Shown here: positions 1 to 11,087 of the stretch, piece after piece
How positions within the stretch are numbered: the stretch's first letter is position 1
Layout: every line of letters begins with the position of its first letter
Assembly (NCBI GenBank): GCA_033977485.1
Contig: CM066997.1
Coordinates: 76,292,634-76,356,633, forward strand
Reading direction: 5' to 3'
Origin: Hydrangea macrophylla
Taxonomy: Eukaryota > Streptophyta > Magnoliopsida > Cornales > Hydrangeaceae
DNA length: 64,000 nt
Made by a program: the position numbers and the translations under genes
Notes under the pieces: model-generated
Seen by the model: the letters and a program-made list of their open reading frames with translations, nothing else
What the model was told of the DNA's origin: nothing
Database searches by the model: none

Positions 1-1460
1 AAAGCTCTAATCTTTTTAGGAGATCTTATTAATACATTAAAATTCATAAAAAAATTATTTAGGGTCATCAATACTTGATTAGGGTTCTGATTTACTCATT
101 TCAAAAGGGAGTTGATGTTCTGAAACTCTGAACAGATTGTTGTTGTTACCCAAAAACTCATGACCGAACCACTTTAAACTTGAAACCTCACTGAAACAAA
201 GATTGGAGTGGTAAAACTTTGAGTTATAGACACTTTCCCATTGGTTTCATTCAGTTCCAACGGTTCAATGTTTAACTTAAAATCCTTGATCAAAGGTGGT
301 CATTGAATTCACTGCACCATTTGTCAAATTCAAATTTGTTAATTCCAGTCATAAGCCATGGAGTTTGGCTTAAAACACATTACTTCTCCTATCATTTGAT
401 GGTCATGGGAGACTAAAAACATTTACACTTGTGGATTTCAAATGAGGTATGAAAAGACTTCATGAAATCTCAAAGTAATGAGCTCAAATCATGAAGAAGA
501 CTTAATCTTATTGACCAAATGTACTAATATCGACCTTAATCTCCTTATGAACCATAAGATTGAAAAGAGATCAAGGGAATTCAAACTAAAAGATTCAAAT
601 AAGGCATTGAAAGTCTTATAAACCCCATGAGATAAACTCCAAAAAAGAAAAAGAAAAGGGAAATCAAAGGGGGCTATATATATCATGATTAGACCATGAT
701 TAGGACTAATTAGTTTAGAGTCTACGTCCAAAATATCCTCAAATTGGTAGTTTTGAGGAAATCCCAAAGATTAATCAAGCTCTTCAACCTTTAATTCACA
801 CAACTTCTTCTTTAAACTCCTCTAAAACTTACCCCTAATTGTGCTTAGAGAGATTTTTGAAAGCAAAAAAAAAGAAAAAGAATTAAGATCATTTTTTGAT
901 TCAATAAAAACAAAATCCAACCCCTTGCAAAGGGATATTCATCCTCTATTTATAGGCAATTTTAAAAGGGTATTTCAGTATTTTTACAGCAGAAAACCCT
1001 AATTCAGATTGTTCTTTTGAGAGTACAAAAGGTGTTGTATTACAGCTGTCTTCTGGAAAACGCGACATTCACTAGAGATGGAAGCGACAGTCATTGATTG
1101 TCGTAATGGCATTCAGTGAATGCCGGAATGGCATTCAAGGAGTGCCGCGAACAGACTGTCATTTTTATGTAGAAATCCATTTTTGCAACATTTGCTGGAA
1201 TTCTTGGCATGCATAGAATGCCGTCCGGCACTCCAGAGAGTGCCGCAGCGGCAATCCGAGACTACCGCAGCTCCTGTCATGTGCCATTTTACTATATTTT
1301 TCATTTTCTCTCTTTTTCTTTTTTATTTTGAATTGAAAGGTCTTTTTAGAAGAGCTTGAATCACCTTGGGAAACCCTAGGTTAGTTGGCCATTGTCATCA
1401 TCGGACCTTAGATGTAATACTCCCTTAACTCAACATTTGGTCAAAATTAGGGTGTCTACA
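1..1460 (-). mobile_element. Probable LTR edge of an old LTR retrotransposon (minus orientation)
   Basis: On the minus strand the segment begins TGTAGACACCCTAATTTTG at 1460, a start shared by many plant LTRs. The other end lies outside the window or is not recognisable. No coding potential is convincing: the open frames at 489-767 and 1113-1359 are short and featureless. Positions 1085-1260 hold several short inverted motifs of the form GGCATTC...GAATGCC. The family is not assigned and no partner LTR was found inside the window. Confidence 0.4.
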
Positions 1461-1462
1461 GA

Positions 1463-1905
1463 TGCCACCTGACAGACATAGACCTGATGTTAGAGGAGAT
1501 GATCAAGATGCCCCTTGACGGTCTCACACCTGATGGTAGGCGAGATGAACAGGATGCCACTTGATGGACTCATACCCGATGTCAAATGATATGAAGAGGA
1601 CGCCACTTGACAATTTCGTACTTGATTTTCATCTGTTGATGTTAGAACGGAATGCCACTTGATGGACTTGTACCTGATGATCGAGAATATGAACAAGTCG
1701 TATCTGAATGGACTCGTTTCCTGGTAATTGGAGATATGAATAGGGTGCCCCTTGACGGACCCATTCCCTGGTAATATGAAAAGGATGTCTTTGACAGACT
1801 CGTTCTTGGTAGTGAGATTGTGAATGGCATGCCTCTTGACGGACTCACTCTTGAGCATGAAGAGGTGAACAGGATGTCTCTTGATGGACTCATACCTAGC
1901 GTTGG
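1463..1905. repeat. Minisatellite, about 46-bp unit, roughly 10 imperfect copies
   Basis: A unit built on GATGCCACTTGATGGACTC followed by AYACCTGATG and a GA-rich spacer recurs about every 40-50 bp with many substitutions. Examples begin near 1463, 1509, 1554, 1600, 1650, 1745, 1830 and 1875. The array starts immediately after the LTR edge at 1460, the position of the 3' untranslated region of a minus-oriented element. The minus-strand reading through it gives only repetitive peptides and is not taken as a gene. Confidence 0.7.
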
Positions 1906-2044
1906 GATGATATGGGCTTGGTGATCCTGAGTAGGGACATGCTTCTTGATGATCTATAGAGGGGATGTTGATTTGACTCGTGGAGCTGAGCTGAGAGATT
2001 GTTGTAGAGTTGGCGAGCCTGAGCAAAAGCTGCATGAAGTGGGA

Positions 2045-2275
2045 GGTCTTGGAAGTATGTTGAGCTAGTGGTTGGGCTTTGGAAGTATATTGGGCTATTG
2101 GTGAGGCTTTCGGCAGTATGTTGGGCCAATGGATGGGCTTTTGGAAGTGTTGGGCCAGTGGTGAGGTTTTTGGGCCAGTGGTTGGGCTTTTGGAAGTATT
2201 GGGTCAATGGTGAGGTTTTTGGAAGTGTTGGGCCAATAGTTGGGCTTTAGAAAGTATATTAGGCTAGAGTTGAAT
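2045..2275. repeat. GGAAGTRTTGGGCCARTGG minisatellite
   Basis: Seven to eight imperfect copies of a 17-31 bp unit (consensus roughly TTGGAAGTATTGGGCCAGTGG plus TGAGGTTT or TTGGGCTT) alternate two unit endings. The block is non-coding and belongs to the same retrotransposon-like context as the preceding 46-bp array. Confidence 0.75.
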
Positions 2276-3198
2276 GTTCTCCTTACAAGAATGATGGAAG
2301 TATCAGGACCAGTTGCCCCTGTTACAAAAGATATACATTTTATGCTATACTGTAAAGTATGAATACTTCTTGTTTTTTGTGTTTTTTTTAATGAAATGTT
2401 ATGCTATGTAGAGAGTATTTACAACAGTATTTGATGCATGAGCTTATCATCTATAAACGAATGTTCATAAGTTAGTGGATATTGTCTGTCTTGTTGCTTG
2501 TTGAAACACTAGAAGGCAAGGTATTTGACTGTATGAGCTCAGTGCCCCAATATTCAGTGAATGCCCAGTCCTTGTCCGTATTTGCTGCATCGACAGTTTT
2601 GCCATAGTCTTGATTCATAGCACCCTTTTTTTTCTTAGGTTTTCACTACGCCTGCCGGACTATCTTGAAATTGATAGTATGTGATGGCACATGTCTTTGA
2701 AATAATGCAAAAGTATGATTTAATAAATCCAATAAGACTTGTGTCAATCAGAGTGGACTTTTAGTGGGTTGTATTGTAGGCCAGGGTCATGGGTTAAGAA
2801 ATGAAGGATTGCATGAAGGCTCAAAGTTTTTTTTTTGTGAAAGGTCGATGCCTGAGATCACCTTATGCTCTATATACTTTTTTCTTTTTACCTGCCCCAA
2901 TCTAGTGTGGGCTGAGTATTACCGAGTGAAATGCGACTTGGGGGGAATTGTCCCAGTTTGAAGCGAGCATCCAAGTTGGATAGTATTCTATGGATTTGTC
3001 CAGCTTCCGTAAAAAAAAATTTCCTTTTGCTTTTGCGTTGAGCTTCGTTTTTTTTTCATTGCCCCAGTGTAGGGGGCGATCCTCAGAGGGTTTGAATTTG
3101 GAAAAAGATTTTCATTGTATGGCTCAAGTGGGCTAGCAAGTGAATAATAGTGTATGGATAGCTGAAATGATTACCTCTAATCATTTTGACACAAATAT
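2276..3198. other. Non-coding remnant of an older LTR element
   Basis: No open frame of interest. Motifs such as TGCCCCAGTGTAGG and CTGCCCCAATCTAGTGTGGG recur at 2892-2912 and 3059-3075, and a similar GCCCCTGAGAGTG stretch appears beyond the next insertion at 7287-7300. This suggests the 3.2-7.17 kb element interrupted one older repeat. The class of that older repeat is uncertain. Confidence 0.3.
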
Positions 3199-3203
3199 AG
3201 TTG

Positions 3204-4540
3204 TGTTAGCCTTAAGGTATATTAAGGCATATTTATTTATGTTTTGATGATGTCAAATATGCTATGATAATTACATGATTCATGTTGATTCATTCTTTGT
3301 TGTTATTATAGTCATTTTTATGCTCATATATAATCTCATGTATTAATTTTGTATCAATGTTTTTAACATCTTTGTGTGCATGAGATTTAATTGATGTAGA
3401 TCAAGATTACAAGGAGCTCAACAAGGATCAAGCTTGAAGACTTGAAGATATTTCATCCTTGGTTGAAGTCTAGGACCATCATTGTAAGGCATCTTGATCT
3501 CATACTCATAGGGGCTCAAACAAACTCTAAAAGTTAAAGTTTTGGAAATAAATTTTAAGTAGGTCATCTTTAAAGCAATGCCCCAACCAATTGTAAAATA
3601 ATTAAATTTTGAATCTTAAATGGTTTGAAAGGTATTTGAATCTAGTTTCCAAAACATCAAACGGATCACAAATCCGATTTTTGTAGAGGGAGATATGACC
3701 ATTTTAGTGGAGATGTGTTAGGCTGTCAAACAGGGAGGGCAGTCGATTGAAGGCCTGATGCAGTCGACTGAAGTAGGCAGAATGCAAACAGAACCCTCTG
3801 TAAACACATCTCAGTCGACTGCTTCAAGGACCAGTCGACTGCTTCAAGGTCCAGTCGACTGAAGCAACCTGAAAGGCAATAACGGCTAGTTTTCAAAGGG
3901 GTTTTTAATTACCAAACTTGCCACTAACGGCTATAATCTTCCAAGGCCTATAAATACATGTTTTCCCAAGCTATTTGGTGTTGAGATTTTGATTGAAAAA
4001 CATAGTATTGATCACACATCTCTTTGATCTTTAAACATTATCATTTGAGCCCTAGTTGTGTGAGTTTATCAATTTGCTCAATTCTTTCATTTGTATTTCT
4101 TGAGAGAGCAAAATTGTAGTAAGCTTTAATTGTATTATCCACTCTAGAGAGAGAGAGTTTCAATTTGTATCCAAATCAATTGTAAAGAGTGAGGGTTAGT
4201 AACCCTTGTGTGCAAAGAAGAGGTGTCCTTCTTTGGGAGAGATTGAAGGCTCTTGTAACGGTTTGGTGCACACCCGTAAGTGCTCCGGGAACGGTTTGGT
4301 CTACACCCGTGAAGTAGATAGGATTAAAAGAATCCTCAAGAGGTGTTCTTGAGGGGTGGACGTAGGCCGCGGGGTGCGATTGCCGAACCACTTAAAAAAT
4401 TGGTTTGCAAGTATCTCTTACCTTATCTCTCTACATAATTGCTTGTGATTGTGTTTAATTTGCTATTTTGTTTTTAAAAGGTTAATTTCCGCTAAAACCT
4501 TATTCACCCCCCCTCTAAGCTTTCCACATTTGGGCCAACA
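3204..4540 (+). repeat. 5' LTR of the pol-less copia-like element
   Basis: This 1337-bp LTR is 479 bp longer than its partner. A segment from about 3531 to 4009, containing all four CAGTCGACTG palindromes of the LTR, is absent from the 3' copy. Outside that segment the copies differ by only scattered substitutions. Confidence 0.9.
3761..3861. repeat. Cluster of CAGTCGACTG palindromes in the LTR
   Basis: Perfect 10-bp palindromes occur at 3761, 3812, 3832 and 3852, with a one-base variant (GCAGTCGATTG) at 3739-3749. The last two intervals are exactly 20 bp (CAGTCGACTGCTTCAAGGNC units). A second group lies near the 3' end of the internal region (5723-5880). Confidence 0.85.
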
Positions 4541-4541
4541 A

Positions 4542-4554
4542 TTGGTATCAGAGC
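4542..4554 (+). other. Primer-binding site, tRNA-iMet type
   Basis: TTGGTATCAGAGC lies one base after the 5' LTR. It is the standard complement of the 3' end of initiator-methionine tRNA used by most plant copia elements, and it is intact. Confidence 0.9.
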
Positions 4555-4602
4555 CTCGACTCTTCTTTTTTCAAAAGTTTTTGAAAAATTGAGTTAAGAT
4601 CC

Positions 4603-5307
4603 ATGGAAACTATATATTTTGGGGTAAATTCTAAACCAACCTCAATCATTCAATCTCATGATTATGATGAACTTCAAAGTGCATTTGAAGAATTACACGA
4701 GGAGTTGGAAAATTTGGGAATCAAATATATAACTCTTAAAAAGAATTTTTCCAAACTTTCAAATGAGTTAAATATTTTGAAATCCCAAAATGAATCTTTG
4801 AAGATTGAAAATGAAAAACTTGTTTTAAGAGCACAATCTTCAAATGAGATTGAAAAAGAAAATTTGGAGTTGAAAAAGCAATTAGATGAGTTAAAATCTC
4901 AAAATGAAATTTTGAGGAAAGAAAAGCTTGTTTCAACCAATCAACCTTCAAGTGAATCTATTGAAAAAGAAAATGTTGAATTGAGAAAGGAGGTGGATAA
5001 TTTGACAAAAACTTTGGCAAAATTCACACAAGGTGAACAAAATTTGAATATGCTTTTGGGAAAGCAAAAATGTGTTTTTGACAAAGCCGATTTGGGATTT
5101 AATCCCACATACAAGGAAAAGAAGTACAAAAGCTTCTTTGTAAAGTCCACACCTTCTACTTCAAATTCTCAAAACTCTCACAAGAATTTCTTTATTAAGG
5201 AATCAATCTCAAATAAGACCCTCCCCCACGTAACTTGTCATTATTGCATGAAAAAGGGACATGTTAATTATAAATGTTTATTTCGAAAGAATGTTAACAT
5301 GGTTTGA
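4603..5307 (+). CDS. Gag-like protein, coiled coil plus CCHC zinc knuckle
   Basis: A 234-aa ORF starts at the first ATG 62 bp after the LTR, within the leader that follows the primer site. Residues about 25-150 form a long Lys/Glu/Asn/Leu-rich heptad region predicted by eye to be a coiled coil (repeated IEKENxELKK blocks). Residues about 212-225 carry a CX2CX4HX4C zinc knuckle (CHYCMKKGHVNYKC), the nucleic-acid-binding signature of Gag. The N-terminal capsid part of a full copia Gag is not evident, so this is either a shortened Gag or the C-terminal part of one. No protease, integrase or RT follows. The ORF is free of stops, which fits a fairly young insertion or trans-mobilisation, but I cannot show that it is expressed. 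Confidence 0.75.
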   Translation: METIYFGVNSKPTSIIQSHDYDELQSAFEELHEELENLGIKYITLKKNFSKLSNELNILKSQNESLKIENEKLVLRAQSSNEIEKENLELKKQLDELKSQNEILRKEKLVSTNQPSSESIEKENVELRKEVDNLTKTLAKFTQGEQNLNMLLGKQKCVFDKADLGFNPTYKEKKYKSFFVKSTPSTSNSQNSHKNFFIKESISNKTLPHVTCHYCMKKGHVNYKCLFRKNVNMV

Positions 5308-6293
5308 GTTGTGAAGGGATCCTCTCCTACCACCTCGGCAAATGGAGCATCCAAGAAATGCTTGGACAAAGGTTAAATATTGATTTGGTAGGTTAGTAGG
5401 TAATTTTGTTTTGATTTGTTTTCATCATCCTACTTAAACGTTTTTTGATTTCATATCATACTCTTATTTGTTTCAAATCACTTTGATTTTGTTTAGATAT
5501 GCATACTTGATTTTTTTTTTTGCATTATCTTGTTTCATCCCCTTGTGATTTGGATATGTCTTTACATAAATCATCATGCTCTTGATATTGCTTATTTAAA
5601 AAATGATGTTATGCTTTTGTTTGATTAGACAAAGTTTTAAGATTGGTTAGACCAAATGATGTTTTGTGAATCATTCAAATTTTTGCTGCTGAACTGTCAT
5701 TTTTATGGACTGCTGAACAAAGCAGTCGACTGGTACTCCGACACAGTCGACTGATTCAGGTGTGAGGTTTTGAACTTTTTGATTCTGCATTGTTAAGTCG
5801 ACTGAGGAGTCGACTGATCGAATGCACAGTCGACTGATGCCTTTTTGTTTTCTTCGACTAAAGGAGTTCTCCAGTCGACTAATCCGACTGAATTTTTGTT
5901 TATCTTATATTTTGAGTTTTCCAACTTTATTATTGGTATCTTTTGGGAGAATATGCTCTCTATTCATATCTTTTGGTATCTTTTATCATTGCACATGCTT
6001 AGGGGGAGCACTTTCATGAATTCTTTTTCTCACATGTGGTTAGATTTGTTTATTTTTTGTATCATTTTTGACCTTTTGATTTGTATGCCTATTGTGAGGG
6101 GGAGCTTTGTTTTTTTATCCCCAAATCTTTTTGATAATGTCAAAGGGGGAGAAATATGAGAAGTATTGGGGAGAAGTATTTGGGTAGTTATCATTCATGT
6201 TCCTTAACATATGATATCCATTATGAATGATACTATGAAAATGACCAAATGTGCTTATATTGTCATATCCTTCATTGGTTGTTTGCCATCATC
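5308..6293 (+). other. Non-coding 3' internal region of the copia-like element
   Basis: A T-rich stretch replaces pol. It contains further CAGTCGACTG palindromes at 5723, 5744 and 5827 and degenerate copies around 5797, 5810 and 5870. AGGGGGAGC/AAGGGGGAG purine blocks occur near 6000-6006, 6098-6103 and 6143-6150. The overlapping frames at 5822-6159 show no domain. Confidence 0.6.
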
Positions 6294-6306
6294 AAAAAGG
6301 GGGAGA
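6294..6306 (+). other. Polypurine tract
   Basis: AAAAAGGGGGAGA directly precedes the 3' LTR and is the expected plus-strand primer. Confidence 0.85.
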
Positions 6307-6307
6307 T

Positions 6308-7165
6308 TGTTAGCCTTAAGGTATATTAAGGCATATTTATTTATGTTTTGATGATGTCAAATATGCTATGACAATTACATGATTCATATTGATTCATTCT
6401 TTGTTGTTATCATAGTCATTTTTATGCTCATATATAATCTCATGTATTAATTTTGTATCAATGTTTTTAACATCTTTGTGTGCATGAGATTTAATTGATG
6501 TAGATCAAGATTACAAGGAGCTCAACAAGGATCAAGCTTGAAGACTTGAAGATATTTCATCCTTGGTTGAAGTCTAGGACCATCATTATAAGGCATCTTG
6601 ATCTCATACTCATAGGGGCTTAAACAAACTCTAGTATTGATCACACATCTCTTTGATCTTTAAACATTATCATTTGAGCCCTAGTTGTGTGAGTTTATCA
6701 ATTTGCTCAATTCTTTCATTTGTATTTCTTAAGAGAGTAAAATTGTAGTGAGCTTTAATTGTATTATCCACTCTAGAGAAAGAGTTTCAATTTGTATCCA
6801 AATCAATTATAAAGAGTGAGGGTTAGTAACCCTTGTGTGCAAAGAAGAAGTGTCCTTCTTTGGGAGAGATTGAAGGCTCTTGTAACGGTTTGGTGCACAC
6901 CCGTAAGTGCTCCGGGAACGGTTTGGTCTGCACCCGTGAAGTAGATCAGATTAAGGAATACTCAAGAGGTGTTCTTGAGGGGTAGACGTAGGCCGCAGGG
7001 TGCGATTGCCGAATCACTTGAAAAATTGGTTTGCAAGTATCTCTTACCTTATCTCTTTACATAATTGCTTGTGATTGTGTTTAATTTGCTATTTTTTTTT
7101 AAAAGGTTAATTTTCGCTAAAACCTTATTCACCCCCCCTCTAAGGTTTCCACATTTGGGCCAACA
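6308..7165 (+). repeat. 3' LTR of the pol-less copia-like element
   Basis: This 858-bp copy is nearly identical to the 5' LTR apart from the missing segment of about 479 bp and a few substitutions. It is followed by the target duplication AGTTG. Confidence 0.9.
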
Positions 7166-7170
7166 AGTTG

Positions 7171-7696
7171 GATTTTAGAAATCATGTATGTGCAATATTG
7201 AAATTCCTACAGTGTCATGGGGAACAATGGGCCGCCCCACTTGGTATTTGATGATGTGTGGCATACCTTGAGTTGAGGTATTTCTGCCCCTGAGAGTGTA
7301 CTGTCCATATGCTACAGTAATAGTATAGCAACATGCACTTTCGATGATGAGCAGTGTCAGACACTGTAATGATTGATTAAGGACTTGAAGCCTTTTTGGT
7401 ATGTTCTATAGTATGTTGTGTCCAAAAGTCCAATGGGATGTCCAAATTGGCTTCAACAAGTTATAAGACAGTCATATCCAATAAATCATGAGATTTTAAA
7501 GCAAGATGATGAAAAATGCTTTTTTTTTTTGTTTTTGTTTTTTTTTTTTTTTTTTTTTGAACTTGTTTCTTTTTTTTTTATATATATAAAAGAAATGTAT
7601 GTACTTATACAAAGTAGACAATGCATATATTTAGTAATGGAGAAACTGCCCCTGTGTGGCATTTTGATACCTTGTAAGGAGTGGAATTTTAGACAG
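7171..7696. other. Intervening older repeat DNA, no gene
   Basis: Low-coding sequence with a 33-bp T-rich run near 7519-7559. It probably continues the older element seen at 2276-3198. Nothing else is supported. Confidence 0.3.
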
Positions 7697-8240
7697 TGGT
7701 ACAAGAAAAAAGGCTTTTTATGTCACTTAAAGAGTGACATAAATATGTATTTATGTCACTTTTTTTTCCAGTAAAAAGTGACATAAATGGAGGCGACATA
7801 AATGTTTTAAAAGTGACATAAATGTTTTATAAAAGTGACATAAATATTTCAAAATACCAACACATATGTTAATAAAAAGTGACATAAATACTTAAAAGTG
7901 ACATAAATACCATTTTATTTGTCACTTTTAACCTAAAGTGACATAAAAGTAGAAGAGTGACATAAATGTTTCATAATACCAACACATGTATTAATAAAAA
8001 GTGACATAAATACTTAAAAATGACATAAATACTATTTTATTTATGTCACTTTTAACCTAAAGTGACATAAAAGTATAAAAGTGACATAAATAACAAACAA
8101 AATTAGTACATCAAATTCTTAAAAGTGACATAAATACTGTAAAAGTGACATAAAAATTTTAAAAGTGACATCAATACTTGATAAAAGTGACATAAATGTG
8201 TAGTTAGTTATGTCACTTTTTTTAAAAATGACATAAATAT
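7697..8240 (+). repeat. Left terminus and subterminal repeats of the CACTA element
   Basis: More than a dozen AAAGTGACATAAAT units occur here, some inverted as TTATGTCACTTTT and several paired as hairpins (for example around 7910-7945 and 8205-8232). The first three bases of the terminal repeat are altered (TGG rather than CAC), which would be expected to impair mobilisation. Confidence 0.8.
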
Positions 8241-8696
8241 TTTAAATAATACTGATTCAATACCACCCTGTAAAAATAATATATACTACCCTGTACATAT
8301 ATACAATACCACCCTGTACGAAATTAAATCCAACTCAATGATCTATTTCAACTACTAAATTTCATCTATTCATCTCAACATCAACCAATTAATTGGAATG
8401 AACAAAAAAAATATACAATCGATCCGAGTCAAGTGCTAAACTAATAACTTATACATATTACATATTCATCATAAAGTACTAAGAAAACTGTGAAAGCAAC
8501 AAAAAAAAAAAAAAAAAATTAGCCCAACAAAAAAAGTGGTTCACTTATTAAAACTTTCCATCAAAATGTGAAACTTTATACCTACAAAAAATAATTCATT
8601 AATTAGTTGTATATATAAAATAATAAAATAGTAAAACTATGTTTGGGGATTTTGAGAGACCAAAATGCATGTGTTCGGGGACTCAGAATGATGAAA

Positions 8697-9600
8697 GTCA
8701 TTTTTTCACATTATTTGTTAACCATGATTCCGTTATGCGTTCCGTTTGTTCCCAAAAGTTTCTTTAGGCATGTTTGAGGTATGAGTAAGGTTTCGTGATG
8801 TTTGGTTAAGCGATTTACAGTTTCAACCCTCAAAACCCCCAAAACTAAGTTTTATCAAGCCTAAGTGATAAAAAGTCATTTTTTCGCATTATTTGTGAAC
8901 CGTGATTCCGTTATGCATTCGGTTAGTTCCCACAAGTTTCTTTAGGCATGTTTGAGGTGTGAGTAAGGTTACGTGATGTTTGGTTAAGCAGTTTACCGTT
9001 TCACTACTCAAAACCTCAAAAACTAAGCCTTTTCAAGTCTAAGTGATGAAAAAGTCATTTTTTCACATTATTTGTGAACCGTGATTCGGTTATATATTCG
9101 GATAGTTCTAACAAGATTTTGTAGGCATGTTTAAGGTATGAGTAAGGTTTCGTGGCGTTTGGATACACACTTTACCGTTTCACTACTCAAAACACCCAAA
9201 GGTAAGTTTTTTCAAGCCTAAGTGATGAAAAAGTTATTTTTTCGCATTATTTGTGAACTGTGATTCCGTTATCCATTTGGTTAGTTCCCACAAGTTTCTT
9301 TAGGCATGTTTGAGGTGCGAGTAAGGTTTCGTGGTATCGGATATACGCTTTACCGTTTCACTACTCAAAACCTCAAAAATTAAGCATTTTCAAGTCTAAG
9401 TGATGAAAAGTTCATTTTTTTTACATTATTTGTGAACCGTGATTCTGTTATGCATTCCGTTAGTTCCTACAAGATTCTTTAGGCATGTTTGAGGTATGAG
9501 TAAGGTTTCGTGGCATTCGGATACACGCTTTACCGTTTCACTACTCAAAACCCCCAAAACTAAGTTTTTTCAAGCCTAAGTGATGAAAAAGTCTTTTTTT
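8697..9600. repeat. 179-bp tandem satellite-like array, five units
   Basis: Units begin GTCATTTTTTCGCATTATTT near 8697, 8875, 9054, 9233 and 9411, with a partial sixth at 9591. The spacing is therefore 178-180 bp. Conserved blocks include GTGAACCGTGATTCCGTTAT, TTTAGGCATGTTTGAGG and GAGTAAGGTTTCGTG. The units are diverged and partly alternate in sequence between neighbours. No coding frame persists. The unit length is in the range of plant satellites, but the array is confined to this transposon. Confidence 0.85.
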
Positions 9601-9907
9601 CGCATTTTTTTTTTCTGGAAATTATACCTTAAAGAATGTTGTTCCAAACACAACAATGATGTTATAATATACAAGAAGCCTTACATGTAAAGTTTTCCAT
9701 CTATTTCGTATTGCACTTAGTTCTTTCAACACACAGGTACAAGCATGCATGTATATATTTTTATGTATCTTGTTCTTTCAAATTTGTCTGACCACAAATA
9801 TGAAAATAAAGGGACTTAATTAAGTAAAAAAGGGTTAATAACAACAAGCAAACAAACAAGTTTAGTAATGTTACCAACAAGAAGGTTGAGGATAAATTGC
9901 ACTTTAC

Positions 9908-9989
9908 CTCAAGTGTAGAGCAATAAAATGCTTGCTTTTCATCCTCATCCTTTAACCAATCTTCCATGTCAAAGATTTCGGAAAACTTG
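9908..9989 (-). pseudogene. Exon-like gene fragment captured in the CACTA element (unrecognised)
   Basis: On the minus strand an 82-nt open segment is bounded by TTTTGCAG at its start and GTAAAG at its end, both good splice sites. It encodes KFSEIFDMEDWLKDED followed by EKQAFYCSTLE. The acidic FSEIFD-like stretch is not enough to assign a family. It lies in the same orientation as the other exon-like pieces at 11903, 13883 and 14171. This fits capture of host gene segments by a CACTA element, but the parental gene is not identified. Confidence 0.4.
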
Positions 9990-10364
9990 CTGCAAAAAAT
10001 ATTATTCTAGGTATAAATGCCAAGTGAACATGTAAGCACTCAACTCTATTAACCAATCAAGGCATAGCAGCTCAAGTAAACATGTATGCACAACATTAAC
10101 GTGTTATACAACTTTATTGAGGGTTATACGGAACTACCGTTCACCGAGGATAGACTGAATAATTAATCAGAACAGAAATTGGAACTGCTCAATCTGTTAC
10201 AAATCTTAATATACAATAATGCGCATATATCAGTGAGGTACAACACCTCTAAGCACAAGTACACCTACTATTAAAGTAAAGTACCACTCCTGATGCTTAG
10301 GGTACAAGGTCCCTTAGCTCATTTCTGATTCAAGTATAAGAAAAATAGGAGATTTTACTAAACT

Positions 10365-11051
10365 GCCTGAGGTCGCGCACGCAGGCCGCTCGCGCGGAAC
10401 CTCACTCGTGCGGGCCGCTCGCGCAGAATGTGTTCAGTAAGGCCACGTGTCCATTTAAAAACAGTTTTCAAAAATAGCCTGGTCGCGCGCGCGGGCCGCT
10501 CGAGCGACCCCTCGCTCGCGCGGGTCGCGCGCGCGAGATGTCACAGAAACGTCTTCTTCCTTCTTTTTCCCCTGTTTTGAAATAAAAGGCTAATTTTTAC
10601 CCATTTTGAAAACTTAATCAAAATAGACTTTCCAATATATGAAATTCTTCCTTTTTCAGCGTAGATTCCAAATATGGAATTGGTTTTTCATGAATCAAAA
10701 CATAGCTCTCGAATTAATTGAAAAACCGAGAGACAACAAAATTTAAAATCAACCGTTCGTCGCGACCGTTGCGAATTTGATTCTAAAAATTTGCAATGGA
10801 GCCTCGTGGGATCGAGACCTTTCATTTGGTATAAAGAAATCAAGTTTCTAGTACTTTTTTCTGATCGCTAATTTCGAACCCTTAACGATATATATCTATA
10901 TGAAATTCTATATATATATATCTATATCAGCAGTTTATAAAAATTGAATTATCAACGAAATTACAAAAGAAAGCTTACCCAAATTGATTTTACTGAGAAT
11001 TGCAGAGAATTCCCAAATAAGAAATCAAGCTTGATTTCAATTACTCACTGA

Positions 11052-11087
<36 letters not shown>

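Larger units (their letters stand above)
3204..7165 (+). mobile_element. Non-autonomous copia-like (SIRE/Maximus-type) LTR retrotransposon, pol deleted
   Basis: The two LTRs start TGTTAGCCTTAAGG and end TTTGGGCCAACA. The 5-bp target duplication AGTTG is perfect on both sides (3199-3203 and 7166-7170). The initiator-Met primer site follows the 5' LTR and a purine tract precedes the 3' LTR. Only a coiled-coil/zinc-knuckle gag-like ORF lies between them: there is no integrase, RT or RNase H, so movement would need enzymes from a relative. The LTR style and the coiled coil plus CCHC gag resemble SIRE-type elements. The lineage call is inference. Confidence 0.88.

Noticed and set aside
1463..1905. 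CRISPR-like repeat array
   Set aside because: Units are contiguous with substitutions, there are no unique spacers of constant length, and the window is clearly plant nuclear DNA. It is a minisatellite.
5822..6159. Overlapping hydrophobic ORFs in the copia-like element
   Set aside because: They lie between gag and the purine tract in T-rich DNA, conflict in frame and show no pol motif.
10080..10365. Extension of the degenerate chromovirus-like LTR further left
   Set aside because: No landmark from the intact LTR could be matched there, so the boundary was kept at the GC-rich block.
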